From an uncultured Salinimicrobium sp. (GTDB taxonomy: Bacteria > Bacteroidota > Bacteroidia > Flavobacteriales > Flavobacteriaceae), in the NCBI GenBank assembly GCA_946887075.1, contig CAMPKA010000008.1:48212-112211 (forward strand): a stretch of 64,000 nt of DNA, in the 5' to 3' direction. The notes under the pieces are model-generated. The model was not told the DNA's origin and did no database searches. It worked only from the letters and a program-made list of their open reading frames with translations. How positions within the stretch are numbered: position 1 is the stretch's first letter; every line of letters starts with the position of its first letter. This document shows, one piece after another, positions 1 through 7,926 of the stretch. Both the position numbers and the translations under genes were made by a program.

Positions 1-1
1 C

Positions 2-295
2 TTCCTGAATTCCGTGATGGAGAACCCGGACCTGATCCCGGAGTTCAAAAACTACAAAACTGAAAAAGCGCCCAAGTACAAGATCGAGGATCTGACGAAT
101 TTCCCGATTTCCAATACCGCGGTAACTGCCGCCCGAAAATCGATCAAGAACACGATCAATCTCGACACAAACATCCAGATCAAAATGGACTTCATCAATC
201 CGGAATCTGCTGAAAAATTCGTCGAAAAGGGCTGGGATGAGGAAAGGCAGATGTATTACTACCTGGTCTACTTCAACAAGGAGCAGAAAAGCTGA
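2..295 (+). CDS. Nucleoid-associated protein, NdpA/YejK-like (3' end only)
   Basis: Only the C-terminal 97 codons are in the window. The reading frame is open from base 2, so the gene begins upstream of the window edge. The visible end matches my recollection of the C-terminus of the 37-kDa nucleoid-associated (NdpA/YejK) family: a segment ending in NLDTNIQIKMDF, then NPESAEKFVEKGWDEE and a Tyr-rich tail (MYYYLVYFN). Family members bind the nucleoid; the detailed role in Bacteroidota is not known to me. It stops directly against the convergent gene on the other strand with no intergenic base, so no terminator fits between them. The identification rests on a partial sequence. Confidence 0.6.
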   Translation, partial: FLNSVMENPDLIPEFKNYKTEKAPKYKIEDLTNFPISNTAVTAARKSIKNTINLDTNIQIKMDFINPESAEKFVEKGWDEERQMYYYLVYFNKEQKS

Positions 296-1357
296 TCACA
301 ACAGGCGTTTCATGTTGACATCCTCGTAGTTCCTGCGCACGAAATCCAGGGCCGTTCTTAAGATTTGTCCCATGGATCTGGCCCGTTTAAATTTCATGTC
401 ACTCGAGAATTCATAGAGTTCCTTCCGGAGGCGTTTGACGTTCTGCATGGTGGAGACATGATCGTTGAGGATACAGCGGAGGAGTTCTTTATACCGGCTC
501 TGGGCATTGATGATCCGCTTGGCCAGCAGAGATCGTTCCTCTTTCCTGTATTGTTCTATCGAAGACTCCTGTAATTTCTCCGACACGAGCTGCACCATTT
601 TGAAATTTTCCTTGAAGAACTGTGGCCGGTACACCTTCAGGCTACCCTCATAACACTGCTGGTCAAAATCGATTGCCCGGATCTGGTATTCCACATGATC
701 GAAATCATGGGTGGGAATGATTACATAGTTGTAGGACCGCATATCCCCAAGTAGTCGTATGGTGCAGCGTTCATTGAATTTTACAAACTGCTTGGCAATC
801 TGGGTCTTGGCCCTGTTGTCGCAGTGCGGAAGTTCATCATCGATAAAGACATCCCCAGGTATCCCGGCGATATGCTCCTCAATAAGGGTATCCCGGTAAA
901 CCAGAAAATTGATTCGGTGGGGTGAAAGGATGTGTTCGAATTCAAGGCCATAGATCCTTGAGGCATCTGCCCGCTTCACATAAAAGTAGGTAAAGCTGTC
1001 ATTGAGGACGTTCCTGACCTTGATCCGGAAGGGCTTGGAATTTCCGAAAGTACAGTAGTCTATGGCATCGACGTTCAGAAATTCCAAAGAATCGTCACTC
1101 CCGTCGGAATGTAATATCGTATAGACCTGTTTCAGGCTAAGATCGATCCCGTTTCTCTCATGGTCAGGATAGAAACAGCGAACCCAGAAGGTATCCTCCT
1201 CATGCTGATTGTACACGACTACTGAACCTGAGAAGCGAAGAAGATCATCGTAAAAAACCGGAATTTTTGTGGTTCGGTTGTATTTACCGAGGTATTTGAG
1301 CAGGCGATCACTGATGGGAAAGGAGGGTTTTTTTCTGGACATCAGTTGCTGGGCCAT
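296..1357 (-). CDS. Conserved hypothetical protein (353 aa)
   Basis: I do not recognise a named family. The protein is soluble, with no signal peptide or membrane segment. The first half has alternating beta-like stretches, and the C-terminal ~100 residues are helical and strongly basic (KRLRKELYEF, KFKRARSMGQILRTA). An ATG at 1408 would give 370 aa but lies upstream of a consensus -7 promoter box at 1372-1379. The transcript would therefore start inside that extension, so I chose the ATG at 1357; an ATG at 1342 (MSRKKPSF) is also possible. It is convergent with the nucleoid-associated protein gene and divergent from the ABC transporter operon. The basic C-terminus might contact nucleic acid, but that is only a guess. 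Confidence 0.7.
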   Translation of the reverse strand: MAQQLMSRKKPSFPISDRLLKYLGKYNRTTKIPVFYDDLLRFSGSVVVYNQHEEDTFWVRCFYPDHERNGIDLSLKQVYTILHSDGSDDSLEFLNVDAIDYCTFGNSKPFRIKVRNVLNDSFTYFYVKRADASRIYGLEFEHILSPHRINFLVYRDTLIEEHIAGIPGDVFIDDELPHCDNRAKTQIAKQFVKFNERCTIRLLGDMRSYNYVIIPTHDFDHVEYQIRAIDFDQQCYEGSLKVYRPQFFKENFKMVQLVSEKLQESSIEQYRKEERSLLAKRIINAQSRYKELLRCILNDHVSTMQNVKRLRKELYEFSSDMKFKRARSMGQILRTALDFVRRNYEDVNMKRLL

Positions 1358-1371
1358 AACGGGGTTTTTTC

Positions 1372-1379
1372 CAAAAATA
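1372..1379 (-). promoter_or_regulatory. -7 promoter box TATTTTTG
   Basis: Exact match to the Bacteroidota TAnnTTTG element, 14 nt before the chosen ATG at 1357. The nearest TTTG-like -33 candidate (about 1406-1410) is 26 nt away, longer than usual, so the -33 half is uncertain. Confidence 0.55.
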
Positions 1380-1447
1380 TAATTTCTTTTGGACCTCCCC
1401 TGTAACAAAACGTTAACTTGGACGTCAGATTTTAAAAGCCATTCCTA

Positions 1448-2350
1448 TTGAATTCAATTCTCGAGATCAGCAACCTTACTAAGAAATACGGTCCTGTCAC
1501 AGCAGTCAAGGACCTGTCATTCACAATCGAAAAGGGAAATGTTTACGGCATTTTAGGACCCAACGGCAGCGGAAAGTCTACCACTCTGGGAATAGTGCTT
1601 AATGTGGTGAACCCTACCAGCGGAAGCTTCCGTTGGTTCGACGGCACCAGTAGCACCCACGATGCCTTAAAGAAAGTGGGTGCCATAATTGAACGCCCGA
1701 ATTTCTATCCCTATATGACTGCAAGGCAGAACCTGGGCCTGGTCTGCAAGATCAAAATGGTTTCCCAGGACAAAATCGAGGAGAAACTCGAGCTGGTGGG
1801 CCTTCTTGAAAGGAAAGACAGTAAATTCCGGACCTTTTCCCTGGGAATGAAGCAACGCCTGGCCATTGCCTCTGCCCTGCTCAATGATCCCGAGATCCTC
1901 ATCCTTGATGAACCAACCAATGGTCTGGATCCCCAGGGCATTCACCAGATCCGGCAGATCATAACCAAGATTGCCGCAGGTGGGACCACTATTCTGCTGG
2001 CCTCGCACCTGCTTGACGAAGTCGAGAAGGTATGTTCCCATGTCGTTATTATCCGTAAAGGACAAAAGCTCTACAGCGGACGCGTGGATGAGATGAATGC
2101 GAGCCATGGCTTTTTCGAGCTCAAATCCTCGGACCCGGTCAGACTGGAGCGCCTCCTCGAGGAGCATGCCTCCATCGGAAAAATCACCCGGAAAGGAGAA
2201 ACGACCGTGGCCTTTTTGGAGTCCCCGCTTGATGCCGAGGAGCTGAATTCCTACTGTTACGAAAAAGGGCTTGTCCTTTCTCAACTGATCAAAAGAAGGG
2301 AAAGTCTTGAGGAACAATTCCTTCAATTAACAAATCAAAAAACCGCCTGA
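1448..2350 (+). CDS. ABC transporter ATP-binding protein
   Basis: 300-residue nucleotide-binding subunit of an ABC-2-type exporter, acting at the inner face of the membrane. Visible motifs are Walker A GPNGSGKST (about residues 37-45), a signature segment FSLGMKQRL (a degenerate LSGGQ), Walker B ILILDEPTNGLD, and the switch histidine in LLASHLLDEV. The C-terminal ~90 residues form the extra domain seen in BcrA/CcmA-type ATPases. The start is TTG: an in-frame TAA at 1433 leaves no upstream ATG, and MNSILEISNLTKKYG begins where the family normally begins. The stop overlaps the permease ATG by one base (TGATG), so the two are translationally coupled. The substrate cannot be read from the sequence. 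Confidence 0.9.
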   Translation: MNSILEISNLTKKYGPVTAVKDLSFTIEKGNVYGILGPNGSGKSTTLGIVLNVVNPTSGSFRWFDGTSSTHDALKKVGAIIERPNFYPYMTARQNLGLVCKIKMVSQDKIEEKLELVGLLERKDSKFRTFSLGMKQRLAIASALLNDPEILILDEPTNGLDPQGIHQIRQIITKIAAGGTTILLASHLLDEVEKVCSHVVIIRKGQKLYSGRVDEMNASHGFFELKSSDPVRLERLLEEHASIGKITRKGETTVAFLESPLDAEELNSYCYEKGLVLSQLIKRRESLEEQFLQLTNQKTA

Positions 2351-3186
2351 TGCTCCGATTACTCAATATAGAATATCACAAGTTATTTTATAACCGCTCG
2401 ACCCGTGTCCTGGTCAGCGCCTACTTTATCCTGATCACCTTTATCGCCCTGATCGCTTCGATCAAATTTGAGTTCGGAGGAGTGGAAATCCGCCTTGCCG
2501 ACCAGGGAATCTTCAACTTTCCCTATATCTGGCACTTTAACAGTTATATCGCCGCCCTGCTTAAACTATTCCTGGCCATAGTGATCGTTTCAATGATGTC
2601 CAATGAATATTCGAACCGAACCCTGAAACAGAACCTGATTGACGGACTCAGTAAAAAGGAGTTCATCCTTTCCAAATTCCTGGTGGTTGTGAGTTTTGCC
2701 TTGCTTTCCACTATTTTTCTGTTCATCGTGTCGCTGATCCTGGGACTCGTATTCTCGGATTATACCGAGGCATCGATCATCTTTTCGGATTTGGAGTATC
2801 TCCTGGCCTTCCTGGTAAAGCTCACCGGATTCTTCGCCTTCTGTATGTTTCTAGGCATCCTGGTAAAACGTTCCGCCTTTGCCCTCGGGTTTTTGTTTAT
2901 CTGGTGGATCATGGAGAATGTCATCCGGGGAATTCTTCAAATAAACTACTTCAAAGGGAATGTGATCGCGGAGAACATCGACCGCTTCTTTCCCCTGGAG
3001 TCAATGAGCATCCTGATCAAGGAACCTTTTACCCGTCTCAATGTAGTGCAATCTGCGGCCAATCAGCTCGATTCCGCAATTGTCAAAGACTACGCGATTC
3101 ACTGGTACCAGCTACTGATCGTTCTAGTTTGGATCTTTATATTCGTTTATCTTTCCTACTGGCTGCTCAAGAGAAGAGACCTTTAG
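2350..3186 (+). CDS. ABC-2 type transporter permease
   Basis: 278-residue integral membrane protein with about six hydrophobic segments: one near the N-terminus (VLVSAYFILITFIALIA), several central ones (FALLSTIFLFIVSLILGLVF, FFAFCMFLGILV, FALGFLFIWWI), and a final one before the basic C-terminus (LLIVLVWIFIFVYLSYWLL then KRRDL). This is the ABC-2 permease layout. It is translationally coupled to the ATPase upstream, and together they make a two-gene exporter. A role in lipid, bacitracin-like compound or polysaccharide export is possible for this class, but nothing here identifies the substrate. Confidence 0.88.
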   Translation: MLRLLNIEYHKLFYNRSTRVLVSAYFILITFIALIASIKFEFGGVEIRLADQGIFNFPYIWHFNSYIAALLKLFLAIVIVSMMSNEYSNRTLKQNLIDGLSKKEFILSKFLVVVSFALLSTIFLFIVSLILGLVFSDYTEASIIFSDLEYLLAFLVKLTGFFAFCMFLGILVKRSAFALGFLFIWWIMENVIRGILQINYFKGNVIAENIDRFFPLESMSILIKEPFTRLNVVQSAANQLDSAIVKDYAIHWYQLLIVLVWIFIFVYLSYWLLKRRDL

Positions 3187-3241
3187 TTCACACTGTCCTG
3201 AAATATAAACCCTTGGGCACGGCCTTTGCTCAAGAAAATGG

Positions 3242-3249
3242 TATTTTTG
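3242..3249 (+). promoter_or_regulatory. -7 promoter box TATTTTTG before uvrB
   Basis: Exact TAnnTTTG match, 19 nt before the uvrB ATG, in the short gap after the ABC permease. No well-spaced -33 TTTG is present (the nearest, 3225-3228, is only 13 nt upstream). It suggests uvrB has its own promoter. Confidence 0.5.
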
Positions 3250-3268
3250 CTCAGCATAGAAAACCAAG

Positions 3269-5272
3269 ATGAAATTCAGGGTACAATCGGATTTTACCCC
3301 AACTGGGGATCAGCCACAGGCTATATCGCAACTGGTCGCCGGTATCAGGGGCGGAGAAAAATACCAGACACTGCTCGGGGTAACCGGATCGGGTAAGACT
3401 TTCACTGTGGCTAATGTCATTGAGGAGGTCCAGAAACCCACCCTTGTGCTCGCCCACAACAAGACCCTTGCTGCACAACTTTATTCAGAATTTAAGCAGT
3501 TTTTCCCGGACAACGCGGTAGAATACTTTGTAAGCTACTACGATTATTATCAGCCGGAGGCTTTTATCCCCTCTTCGGGGACCTATATTGAAAAGGATCT
3601 ATCAATCAACGAGGAGATCGAAAAAATGAGGCTCAGCACCACCTCCTCCCTGCTTTCAGGAAGAAGGGATGTCATTGTAGTCGCCTCGGTTTCCTGCCTC
3701 TATGGGATTGGAAATCCGGTTGAATTCAGGAAAAATGTGATCAGCATCGAACGGGATATGCTGCTCTCCCGCACCAAACTGCTACATAAACTCGTACAAA
3801 GTCTCTACTCCAGGACCGAAGCCGATTTTACCCACGGGAACTTTCGCATAAAGGGCGACACGGTTGATGTCTTTCCCAGTTACGCGGACAATGCCTTCAG
3901 GATCCATTTCTTTGGAGATGAGATAGAGGAAATCGAAGCATTTGACCCTGCCACCAATGAAGTTATCGAAAAATATGACCGGCTGAACATTTATCCGGCC
4001 AATATGTTTGTAACCTCTCCTGAGGTCCTGCAAGGGGCAATCCGCCAGATCCAGGATGATCTGGTTAAGCAGGTGGGTTATTTTCAGGAGATTGGAAAAC
4101 ATCTTGAGGCCAAGCGGCTCGATGAACGAACCAATTTCGACCTGGAAATGATCCGCGAATTGGGCTACTGCTCCGGGATCGAGAATTATTCGAGATACCT
4201 GGACGGAAGACTGCCGGGAACCAGGCCCTTCTGTCTCCTGGATTATTTCCCGGAGGATTACCTGATGATCGTGGACGAGAGTCACGTGACGATCCCACAG
4301 GTCCATGCGATGTATGGAGGTGACCGGTCCCGAAAGGAGACCCTGGTGGATTACGGATTCCGGCTTCCTGCAGCGATGGATAACCGACCGCTGAAATTCG
4401 AGGAATTCGAAATGCTGCAGAACCAGGTGATCAACGTAAGCGCAACGCCGGCCGATTATGAGCTTCAAAAATCCGAAGGCGTCTATATCGAGCAGGTCAT
4501 CAGACCTACCGGTCTGTTGGATCCCGTCATTGAGGTGCGGCCGAGTTTGAACCAGATAGATGACCTCATCGAGGAAATACAGCTAAGGATAGACAAGGAC
4601 CAGCGGATCCTGGTAACCACCCTGACAAAACGAATGGCGGAGGAACTCACCAAGTATCTCAGCCGAATTGAGATCCGGTGCCGTTATATCCATAGCGATG
4701 TCGACACCCTGGAACGCGTAGAGATCATGCAGGACCTGCGCAAAGGCCTTTTTGATGTCCTTGTCGGGGTGAATTTGTTACGGGAGGGACTGGATCTGCC
4801 AGAGGTATCCCTGGTGGCCATCATAGATGCCGATAAGGAAGGCTTCCTCAGGAGCAATCGCTCCCTGACCCAAACAATCGGGCGGGCGGCGCGGCATCTT
4901 GAAGGAAAAGCGATCATGTATGCTGATAAGATAACGGATAGCATGCAGAAGACCATCGACGAGACGGAATACAGACGAAACAAACAGTTGGAATACAACG
5001 CGGCTCACAATATCACCCCTACGGCCTTGAGAAAATCCTTTGAGAACATGCTCATCAGGAAGAAACCGGAGCCCTATCGGTACGAGGTGGCCCCGGACCT
5101 TCAAACTGCAGAAGAAGAAACGGAGTTCTTCAGCAAGCCCCAACTCGAAAAGCGTATCAGGGAGAAACGAAAGGCCATGGAGGCTGCTGCCAAAGAATTG
5201 GATTTTATGACCGCCGCCCGGCTTAGGGATGAGATCAAGATGCTCCAGGCAAAACTTCAGGAGGTATCCTGA
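3269..5272 (+). CDS. uvrB: Excinuclease ABC subunit B
   Basis: UvrB is the damage-verification helicase of nucleotide excision repair. It is loaded by UvrA and recruits the UvrC nuclease. The 667 aa are the usual length. Visible features are the N-terminal DFTPTGDQPQAI motif, Walker A GVTGSGKT (residues 37-44), the YYDYYQPEAF beta-hairpin region that clamps DNA, the DESHVT helicase motif II, QTIGRAARH near motif VI, and a C-terminal UVR domain (KAMEAAAKELDFMTAARLRDE) that contacts UvrC. No uvrA or uvrC is in the window. The start is the ATG giving MKFRVQSDF, preceded by a -7 box. Confidence 0.98.
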   Translation: MKFRVQSDFTPTGDQPQAISQLVAGIRGGEKYQTLLGVTGSGKTFTVANVIEEVQKPTLVLAHNKTLAAQLYSEFKQFFPDNAVEYFVSYYDYYQPEAFIPSSGTYIEKDLSINEEIEKMRLSTTSSLLSGRRDVIVVASVSCLYGIGNPVEFRKNVISIERDMLLSRTKLLHKLVQSLYSRTEADFTHGNFRIKGDTVDVFPSYADNAFRIHFFGDEIEEIEAFDPATNEVIEKYDRLNIYPANMFVTSPEVLQGAIRQIQDDLVKQVGYFQEIGKHLEAKRLDERTNFDLEMIRELGYCSGIENYSRYLDGRLPGTRPFCLLDYFPEDYLMIVDESHVTIPQVHAMYGGDRSRKETLVDYGFRLPAAMDNRPLKFEEFEMLQNQVINVSATPADYELQKSEGVYIEQVIRPTGLLDPVIEVRPSLNQIDDLIEEIQLRIDKDQRILVTTLTKRMAEELTKYLSRIEIRCRYIHSDVDTLERVEIMQDLRKGLFDVLVGVNLLREGLDLPEVSLVAIIDADKEGFLRSNRSLTQTIGRAARHLEGKAIMYADKITDSMQKTIDETEYRRNKQLEYNAAHNITPTALRKSFENMLIRKKPEPYRYEVAPDLQTAEEETEFFSKPQLEKRIREKRKAMEAAAKELDFMTAARLRDEIKMLQAKLQEVS

Positions 5273-5380
5273 ATCGCATAGGATGGCCGGAAATCAATGT
5301 ACGTGTACCTGGGTTTAGCACGGATGGCGAATTGCAGTAATTCAAGGAATACTACTGCACCGCCTGGTGAGGCACTGCAC

Positions 5381-5415
5381 AAAAAGAAAAACCGCCTCAT
5401 TTATTAATGAGACGG
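5381..5415 (-). terminator. Rho-independent terminator of hsp20
   Basis: Read on the minus strand: a 9-bp stem (CCGTCTCAT / ATGAGGCGG, one G-U pair) with a 6-nt loop, followed by TTTTTCTTTTT. It lies about 27 nt past the hsp20 stop codon. Confidence 0.85.
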
Positions 5416-5441
5416 CCTCTTCCTTCAGATTGTAAAAGAAT

Positions 5442-5885
5442 TTACTTGATCTCGATCATTCTTCTGGCCTGTACTTTGGCGTCTTCTCTTTTTGGAAGGC
5501 TGACTTTTAGTACACCATCTTTATAATTGGCAGCGATCTTTTCCTCGTCCACAGAGTCAGGAAGCGTAAAAGCTCTTTTGAAGCTGCTGTAGCTGAATTC
5601 CCTGCGGGTGAATCTGCCATTGTTGTCCTTTTTCTCTTCCTCTTTCTTCTCTTCAGAAGAAATGGTCAAAACGCCGTTGTCGAGTTCCAGATTGAAATCC
5701 TTCCTGGTCTTTCCGGGAGCGGCAACTTCAAGGGTGAAGCTGTCATCATCCTCAGCAATATTTACTGCTGGAACGCTGGTCCCGATCCTGTTGAAGGAAT
5801 TGCCATTATCCATCCAGTCGGTTTTAAACATGTCATCAAAGATGGATGGAAGCCAGTTGTCGGTATTTCGCTTCATGAGGTTCAT
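5442..5885 (-). CDS. Hsp20/alpha-crystallin small heat-shock protein
   Basis: 147-residue small chaperone that holds unfolding proteins in the cytoplasm. The central alpha-crystallin domain is visible: VPAVNIAEDDDSFTLEVAAPG at its start, the acidic/basic loop EEKKEEEKKDNNGRFTRREF, then SFKRAFTLPDSVDEEKIAANYKDGVLKVSLPK, which holds the conserved GVL motif. The short C-terminal tail ends RRMIEIK; the hydrophobic IxI-type anchor is weak (MIEI). The gene is monocistronic, with its own terminator. It is divergent from the DUF1456-cysH pair, and a TGNCA-N3-TGNCA-like motif shared with htpG lies about 80 nt upstream. Confidence 0.96.
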   Translation of the reverse strand: MNLMKRNTDNWLPSIFDDMFKTDWMDNGNSFNRIGTSVPAVNIAEDDDSFTLEVAAPGKTRKDFNLELDNGVLTISSEEKKEEEKKDNNGRFTRREFSYSSFKRAFTLPDSVDEEKIAANYKDGVLKVSLPKREDAKVQARRMIEIK

Positions 5886-5966
5886 AATACAAATATTTTA
5901 GTTAGACTTTATTTTTTTGTTTATTACAAAAAGTCTTAAACAAATCCGATACCAGTGCAAATCCGG

Positions 5967-5979
5967 CGTCATTTTGTCA
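5967..5979. promoter_or_regulatory. Candidate heat-shock operator (TGNCA-N3-TGNCA-like)
   Basis: CGTCATTTTGTCA, one mismatch from the strand-symmetric pattern TGNCA-N3-TGNCA. A perfect copy (TGCCAGTTTGTCA) lies upstream of htpG at 61937-61949. Here it sits about 82 nt upstream of hsp20 and about 120 nt upstream of the divergent DUF1456 gene. The regulatory role is inferred from this co-occurrence only. Confidence 0.4.
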
Positions 5980-6073
5980 CAGTTTTATCTTAAAAATATG
6001 CCTTTATGTCACTGGGGCTCAGGGCCGTGCAGATTAGTCTCTCCTGTTCTTAGGATAGCCTTGCCGAATGCCT

Positions 6074-6081
6074 TATTTTTG
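6074..6081 (+). promoter_or_regulatory. -7 promoter box TATTTTTG before DUF1456-cysH
   Basis: Exact TAnnTTTG match, 18 nt before the ATG at 6100. It lies inside the upstream extension that would exist if translation began at 5917, which supports the later start. Confidence 0.55.
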
Positions 6082-6099
6082 CCGGAAAACCGAAAGAAA

Positions 6100-6339
6100 A
6101 TGGCACTATCCAATAATGACATATTCAAAAAGCTTCGGGTGGCCCTGAAACTGAGGGATGATGATATCGTTCATATCTGCTCCCTGGTGGACTTCAAGGT
6201 AACCAAGAGCGAACTAGGAGCCATTTTCAGAAGTGAAGACCATCCGAAATACATGGAATGCGGCGATCAGTTCCTCCGAAATTTCCTGAACGGTCTTATC
6301 GTCTATAAGCGAGGTCCAATGCCCGAGAAGAAAAAATAA
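6100..6339 (+). CDS. DUF1456 family protein (YehS-like)
   Basis: 79-residue small cytoplasmic protein carrying the DUF1456 repeat, which I recognise from DIFKKLRVALKLRDDDI and FKVTKSELGAIFRSEDHPKY. Biochemical function is unknown. An open frame runs back to 5917, but those 61 codons do not resemble the family and they contain a -7 promoter box, so I place the start at MALSNNDIFKK. E. coli YehS has two such repeats (about 156 aa), whereas this copy has one. The stop is 3 nt before the cysH start, so the two are almost certainly co-transcribed. Confidence 0.8.
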   Translation: MALSNNDIFKKLRVALKLRDDDIVHICSLVDFKVTKSELGAIFRSEDHPKYMECGDQFLRNFLNGLIVYKRGPMPEKKK

Positions 6340-6342
6340 TCT

Positions 6343-7032
6343 ATGGAAATAGTTGCGGAGAAAAGAGCGGTTTCAGAGGAAGAGGTGGCTGCTCTGAACA
6401 AGAAGTACAAGCCGCTTTCCCTGGAGGAAAGACTTACAGCCTTATATCAGGATTTTGGGCAGGCAGAGGTCATGCTGACCAGTTCATTTGCCGCGACCTC
6501 AGCCTTTCTGCTGAAATTGTTCTCCCAGGTGAACCCGGAACAACTCGTTTATTTCATCGACACCGGCTATCATTTTGAGGAAACCCTGAATTACAAGAAG
6601 GAACTTCAGAAACAGTATGGGTTACGGGTCCGGTCTATCAGTGCAGTTGCCGAGGAACATGAATTCACAACAAAAGACAGGACCTGGGAGAAGAATCCAG
6701 ATTTCTGCTGCTATCTCAACAAGGTAAAACCTCTGGACCTGATCAAGGCCCGATATACCGTTTGGGTGAGTGGGTTGATGGAATGGCAGAGCGATCACCG
6801 GGCCACTCTGGATATTTTCGAACTCCGGAGTGATATTCTCAAATTCTATCCGCTGCTGGACGTAAGCCGGAAGGAAAGAGATGCGTACATCAAGTCTCAC
6901 AACCTGAAATTTCATCCTCTGGTGGCCAAGGGATATCATTCCATCGGCTGCACGCACTGTACCATTCCCGGGGATGAGCGTTCAGGGAGGTGGAACAACA
7001 ATCCAAAAACCGAGTGCGGGCTACATCTTTAA
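6343..7032 (+). CDS. cysH: Phosphoadenylyl-/adenylyl-sulfate reductase
   Basis: Reduces APS or PAPS to sulfite in assimilatory sulfate reduction in the cytoplasm. 229 aa, normal length. The PP-loop-like segment LTSSFAATSA is near residue 46, followed by FIDTGYHFEET (71-81). The protein has both cysteine pairs of the [4Fe-4S] type (CC at 122-123, CTHC at 203-206) and the catalytic tail ECGLHL (224-229). The iron-sulfur cysteines argue for an APS-reducing rather than cluster-free PAPS-specific enzyme. No cysDN, cysI or transport genes are adjacent; instead it sits directly behind a DUF1456 gene. A strong hairpin terminator follows the stop. Confidence 0.95.
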   Translation: MEIVAEKRAVSEEEVAALNKKYKPLSLEERLTALYQDFGQAEVMLTSSFAATSAFLLKLFSQVNPEQLVYFIDTGYHFEETLNYKKELQKQYGLRVRSISAVAEEHEFTTKDRTWEKNPDFCCYLNKVKPLDLIKARYTVWVSGLMEWQSDHRATLDIFELRSDILKFYPLLDVSRKERDAYIKSHNLKFHPLVAKGYHSIGCTHCTIPGDERSGRWNNNPKTECGLHL

Positions 7033-7035
7033 TAA

Positions 7036-7062
7036 AAAGATCCCGGATGGACCGGGATCTTT
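7036..7062. terminator. Bidirectional terminator after cysH
   Basis: Perfect 11-bp inverted repeat (AAAGATCCCGG / CCGGGATCTTT) with a 5-nt loop, A-rich on the left and T-rich on the right. It lies between cysH and the convergent small exported protein gene and can serve both. Confidence 0.85.
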
Positions 7063-7084
7063 CAGACTGGTTTTTAATCTAAGG

Positions 7085-7411
7085 TCAGCTCCTCTTGACC
7101 ACGGCTAATTCGTAGATCTTACCTTTTCTCCAGTTTTCCTCGGCCAGCTCCTGATTGGCCAGTTTCTTTTCGATCATCTCATTGAGATGTTCATCCTCAG
7201 AGGCAACGGCTACACTTTGAATCTTGTTATCATCCGATACTGAAAAAAACACAGTTACGGCAACTTCTTTTCCAGATTCGCAATAATTGTCGTTAACCAT
7301 TTTTTCGATCTCTGCAATTACAGATTTTTCATCGAAAAGCCTGGGCTCAGCCTGAACCATGGAACAGATCATTAGGGCAAGGGCAGCGAGGGTGATTTTC
7401 ATTGTTTTCAT
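7085..7411 (-). CDS. Small exported protein, paralogue A
   Basis: 108 residues with a clear Sec signal peptide (MKTMKITLAALALMICSMVQA, cleavage after AQA-like VQA). The mature part has one VAVTVFFSVSDDNKIQSV strand pair, a helix with EKKLANQELAEENWRKGKIYEL, and a single Cys. It is a clear paralogue of the next upstream gene: both share the F-V-D-K-I pattern followed by -LANQ-L--E-W---KIYEL. The fold resembles the C-terminal TonB-like beta-alpha-beta unit common in Bacteroidota exported proteins, but I cannot assign a function. The protein is probably periplasmic. Confidence 0.75.
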   Translation of the reverse strand: MKTMKITLAALALMICSMVQAEPRLFDEKSVIAEIEKMVNDNYCESGKEVAVTVFFSVSDDNKIQSVAVASEDEHLNEMIEKKLANQELAEENWRKGKIYELAVVKRS

Positions 7412-7423
7412 GATGAGTGAATT

Positions 7424-7443
7424 TGATTTGATTGATGATGATG
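7424..7443 (-). repeat. ATCA-rich 5' leader of paralogue A
   Basis: On the minus strand the leader reads CATCATCATCAATCAAATCA shortly before the ATG. Very similar leaders precede the tandem paralogue (7927-7942) and the TonB-type receptor (55105-55133). May be a shared untranslated-region element. Confidence 0.4.
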
Positions 7444-7528
7444 TTTTTAATGTCTTTACCTAATAGACTGCCTTTCAGTTCTTTTGTTACAGAGTTGAAG
7501 AAAATTTTTTTTACCCTCCGGCAGATCC

Positions 7529-7552
7529 AAAAAAAAGCCGGGTTGTCCCGGC
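7529..7552 (-). terminator. Terminator of paralogue B
   Basis: On the minus strand GCCGGG-ACAA-CCCGGC followed by eight T residues, 20 nt past the stop of the upstream paralogue. It separates the two tandem copies, so each is its own transcription unit. Confidence 0.88.
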
Positions 7553-7571
7553 CTTTACTTCTAGAGTTCTT

Positions 7572-7910
7572 CTACTCCATTTGAACGCGAATGGGAAGTT
7601 CGTAGATCTTCTCAGTAAACCACTTTTCCCCGTTGAGTTTCTGGTTGGCCAGACGCTCCTCCAGGAACCGGTTGATCTTCGGATCTTCCGAAAAGATTTT
7701 CATGATGGAGATTCTTTTATCCGCTGTGACAGTAAACATCACTTTTAGACTGAATTCCTTTTCTATAACCAATCCGGAATTTTCCAGCATCTCCTGGATC
7801 TCATAGGAGATCTTTTCTCCTTTGGGAGGGATGTTAGAATCTGAAGATGCGAAAACAGAGGAAGCGATCAGCATTGCAAATGCGGCCAGGGTGATTTTGA
7901 AATTTTTCAT
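7572..7910 (-). CDS. Small exported protein, paralogue B
   Basis: 112 residues with a Sec signal peptide (KITLAAFAMLIASSVFA). The mature part mirrors paralogue A: a strand pair FSLKVMFTVTADKRISIMKI, then a helix RFLEERLANQKLNGEKWFTEKIYEL. It lacks the cysteine of paralogue A. Tandem duplication is evident from shared spacing, signal peptide and leader sequence. Each copy has its own terminator, so the two can be regulated separately. Function unknown; periplasmic location is inferred from the signal peptide. Confidence 0.75.
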   Translation of the reverse strand: MKNFKITLAAFAMLIASSVFASSDSNIPPKGEKISYEIQEMLENSGLVIEKEFSLKVMFTVTADKRISIMKIFSEDPKINRFLEERLANQKLNGEKWFTEKIYELPIRVQME

Positions 7911-7926
7911 GATGATAAAAATTAGA

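Noticed and set aside
3782..4468. 228-codon minus-strand frame opposite uvrB
   Set aside because: Antisense shadow of uvrB with no recognisable domain, signal or promoter.
5917..6099. N-terminal extension of the DUF1456 protein
   Set aside because: The extension has no family similarity and contains a promoter box, so translation from there is unlikely.
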